DNA from: Micromonosporaceae bacterium
Lineage (GTDB): Bacteria; Actinomycetota; Actinomycetes; Mycobacteriales; Micromonosporaceae
Direction: 5' to 3'
DNA length: 6,076 bases
Assembly (NCBI GenBank): GCA_019689695.1
Contig: JADGHA010000278.1
Span: 1-6,076, forward strand
Under the pieces are notes generated by a model. That model saw only the letters and a program-made list of their open reading frames with translations, was not told the origin of the DNA and did not search any database. The first letter of the stretch is position 1; each line of letters begins with the position of its first letter. Below, in pieces: positions 5,639 to 6,076 of this stretch. The position numbers and the translations under genes were made by a program.

Positions 5639-6052
5639 ATGGAACGAGGGAACGCCAAGCACGGCCCACGCCTCGACGACGAGATGGCCAAGGAGGTGGA
5701 GGGGCAGCTCGAGGGCGGCCCCGCCGGGTCCCGCGCCGAGCCGTGGCACGAGCCGGAGCCGGCGGGCGAGGACCAGCCGCAGTCGACGGCGGTGCCGGAC
5801 GGGCCCCGCCGCGGCGGTGCACCCGCTCCGCTCACCGGCGAGGACGTGGAGGCGCGCAGCCAGCTCGGCCGCTACCTGCCGCGCTCGGTGCTGCCCGCCG
5901 ACCGCGGGCGGCTGCGCCAGGCGGCGGAGGAGATGAACGCGCCGGACGCGGTGCTGCGGGAGCTGGCCGCGCTGCCCGAGGGCCAGCAGTTCCGCACCGT
6001 GTCGGAGGTCTGGGCGGCGCTGGGTCACCACAACGAGGAGCACCGGTGGTGA
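5639..6052 (+). CDS. DUF2795 domain-containing protein
   Basis: This 137-residue protein is hydrophilic, with no signal peptide or membrane segment. The first 70 or so residues are rich in Glu, Gly, Pro and charged residues (KHGPRLDDEMAKEVEGQ, then a WHEPEPAGEDQ stretch) and are probably flexible. The folded part is about 74-130: it runs through LGRYLPRSVLPADRG and a helix with NAPDAVLRELAALPEG, and ends in FRTVSEVWAALG. I recognise this layout as the actinobacterial DUF2795 family, whose function is not known to me; the end resembles a small helical DNA- or protein-binding fold, which is inference only. The gene diverges from the sigma operon across a 78-base gap and has its own good SigB/F-type promoter, so it is a likely target of the neighbouring sigma factor. 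The 24 bases after its stop hold no gene that I can see. Confidence 0.88.
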   Translation: MERGNAKHGPRLDDEMAKEVEGQLEGGPAGSRAEPWHEPEPAGEDQPQSTAVPDGPRRGGAPAPLTGEDVEARSQLGRYLPRSVLPADRGRLRQAAEEMNAPDAVLRELAALPEGQQFRTVSEVWAALGHHNEEHRW

Positions 6053-6076
6053 CAGCGAGGGCGGGCCGTCGCGACG

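Noticed and set aside
5327..6043. Longer minus-strand form of the DUF6158-like gene reaching back across the DUF2795 gene
   Set aside because: The extension is antisense to a recognisable protein, and ATG 5560 has a strong ribosome binding site.
6067..6076. Perfect 10-base palindrome CGTCGCGACG at the right edge, after the DUF2795 gene
   Set aside because: Could be part of a terminator stem or an operator, but the window ends there and short G+C palindromes are common in this DNA.

Overview
The window is very G+C-rich chromosomal DNA. Its genes use G or C at most third codon positions, use GTG starts, and include actinobacterial families (DUF2795, DUF6158-like, SigB/SigF/SigG-type sigma factor). 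This points to a filamentous or sporulating actinomycete. Micromonosporaceae or a relative is plausible, but I cannot prove the family from this sequence alone.

Layout. Bases 1-1535 (minus) hold a phytoene-dehydrogenase-like FAD oxidoreductase that starts at a GTG and runs off the left edge only a few residues before its expected C-terminus. Diverging from it is an aldehyde dehydrogenase (1611-3053, plus). It converges, with an 11-base gap, on a radical SAM/SPASM protein (3065-4075, minus). Behind that, also on minus, lie a STAS domain-sigma factor fusion (4166-5305) and a 77-residue DUF6158-like protein (5327-5560). Reading along the minus strand, the order is small protein, STAS-sigma, radical SAM, probably an operon. 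Diverging from the small protein is a DUF2795 protein (5639-6052, plus). The last 24 bases hold no recognisable gene. No RNA gene, insertion sequence or CRISPR array is visible.

The most interesting feature is shared control. Upstream of all five transcription starts I find the same layout: GTTT (once GTTG), a 15- or 16-base spacer, GGGTAN or GGGCAN, then 9 or 10 bases to the start codon. This is the known promoter type of SigB/SigF-family sigma factors, the family encoded in the middle of the window. In every case the first base of the -35 box lies 34-36 bases before the start codon, so the start codon would sit at or very near the transcription start, giving leaderless mRNAs. Three matches are good (radical SAM, DUF2795, FAD oxidoreductase). 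Two have C in place of T in the -10 box (aldehyde dehydrogenase and the sigma operon). The window therefore looks like a compact, possibly self-controlled stress regulon with two redox enzymes, a radical SAM enzyme and two small proteins of unknown function. The sigma factor carries its own anti-anti-sigma (STAS) domain, in which the usual phosphorylated Ser is Cys.
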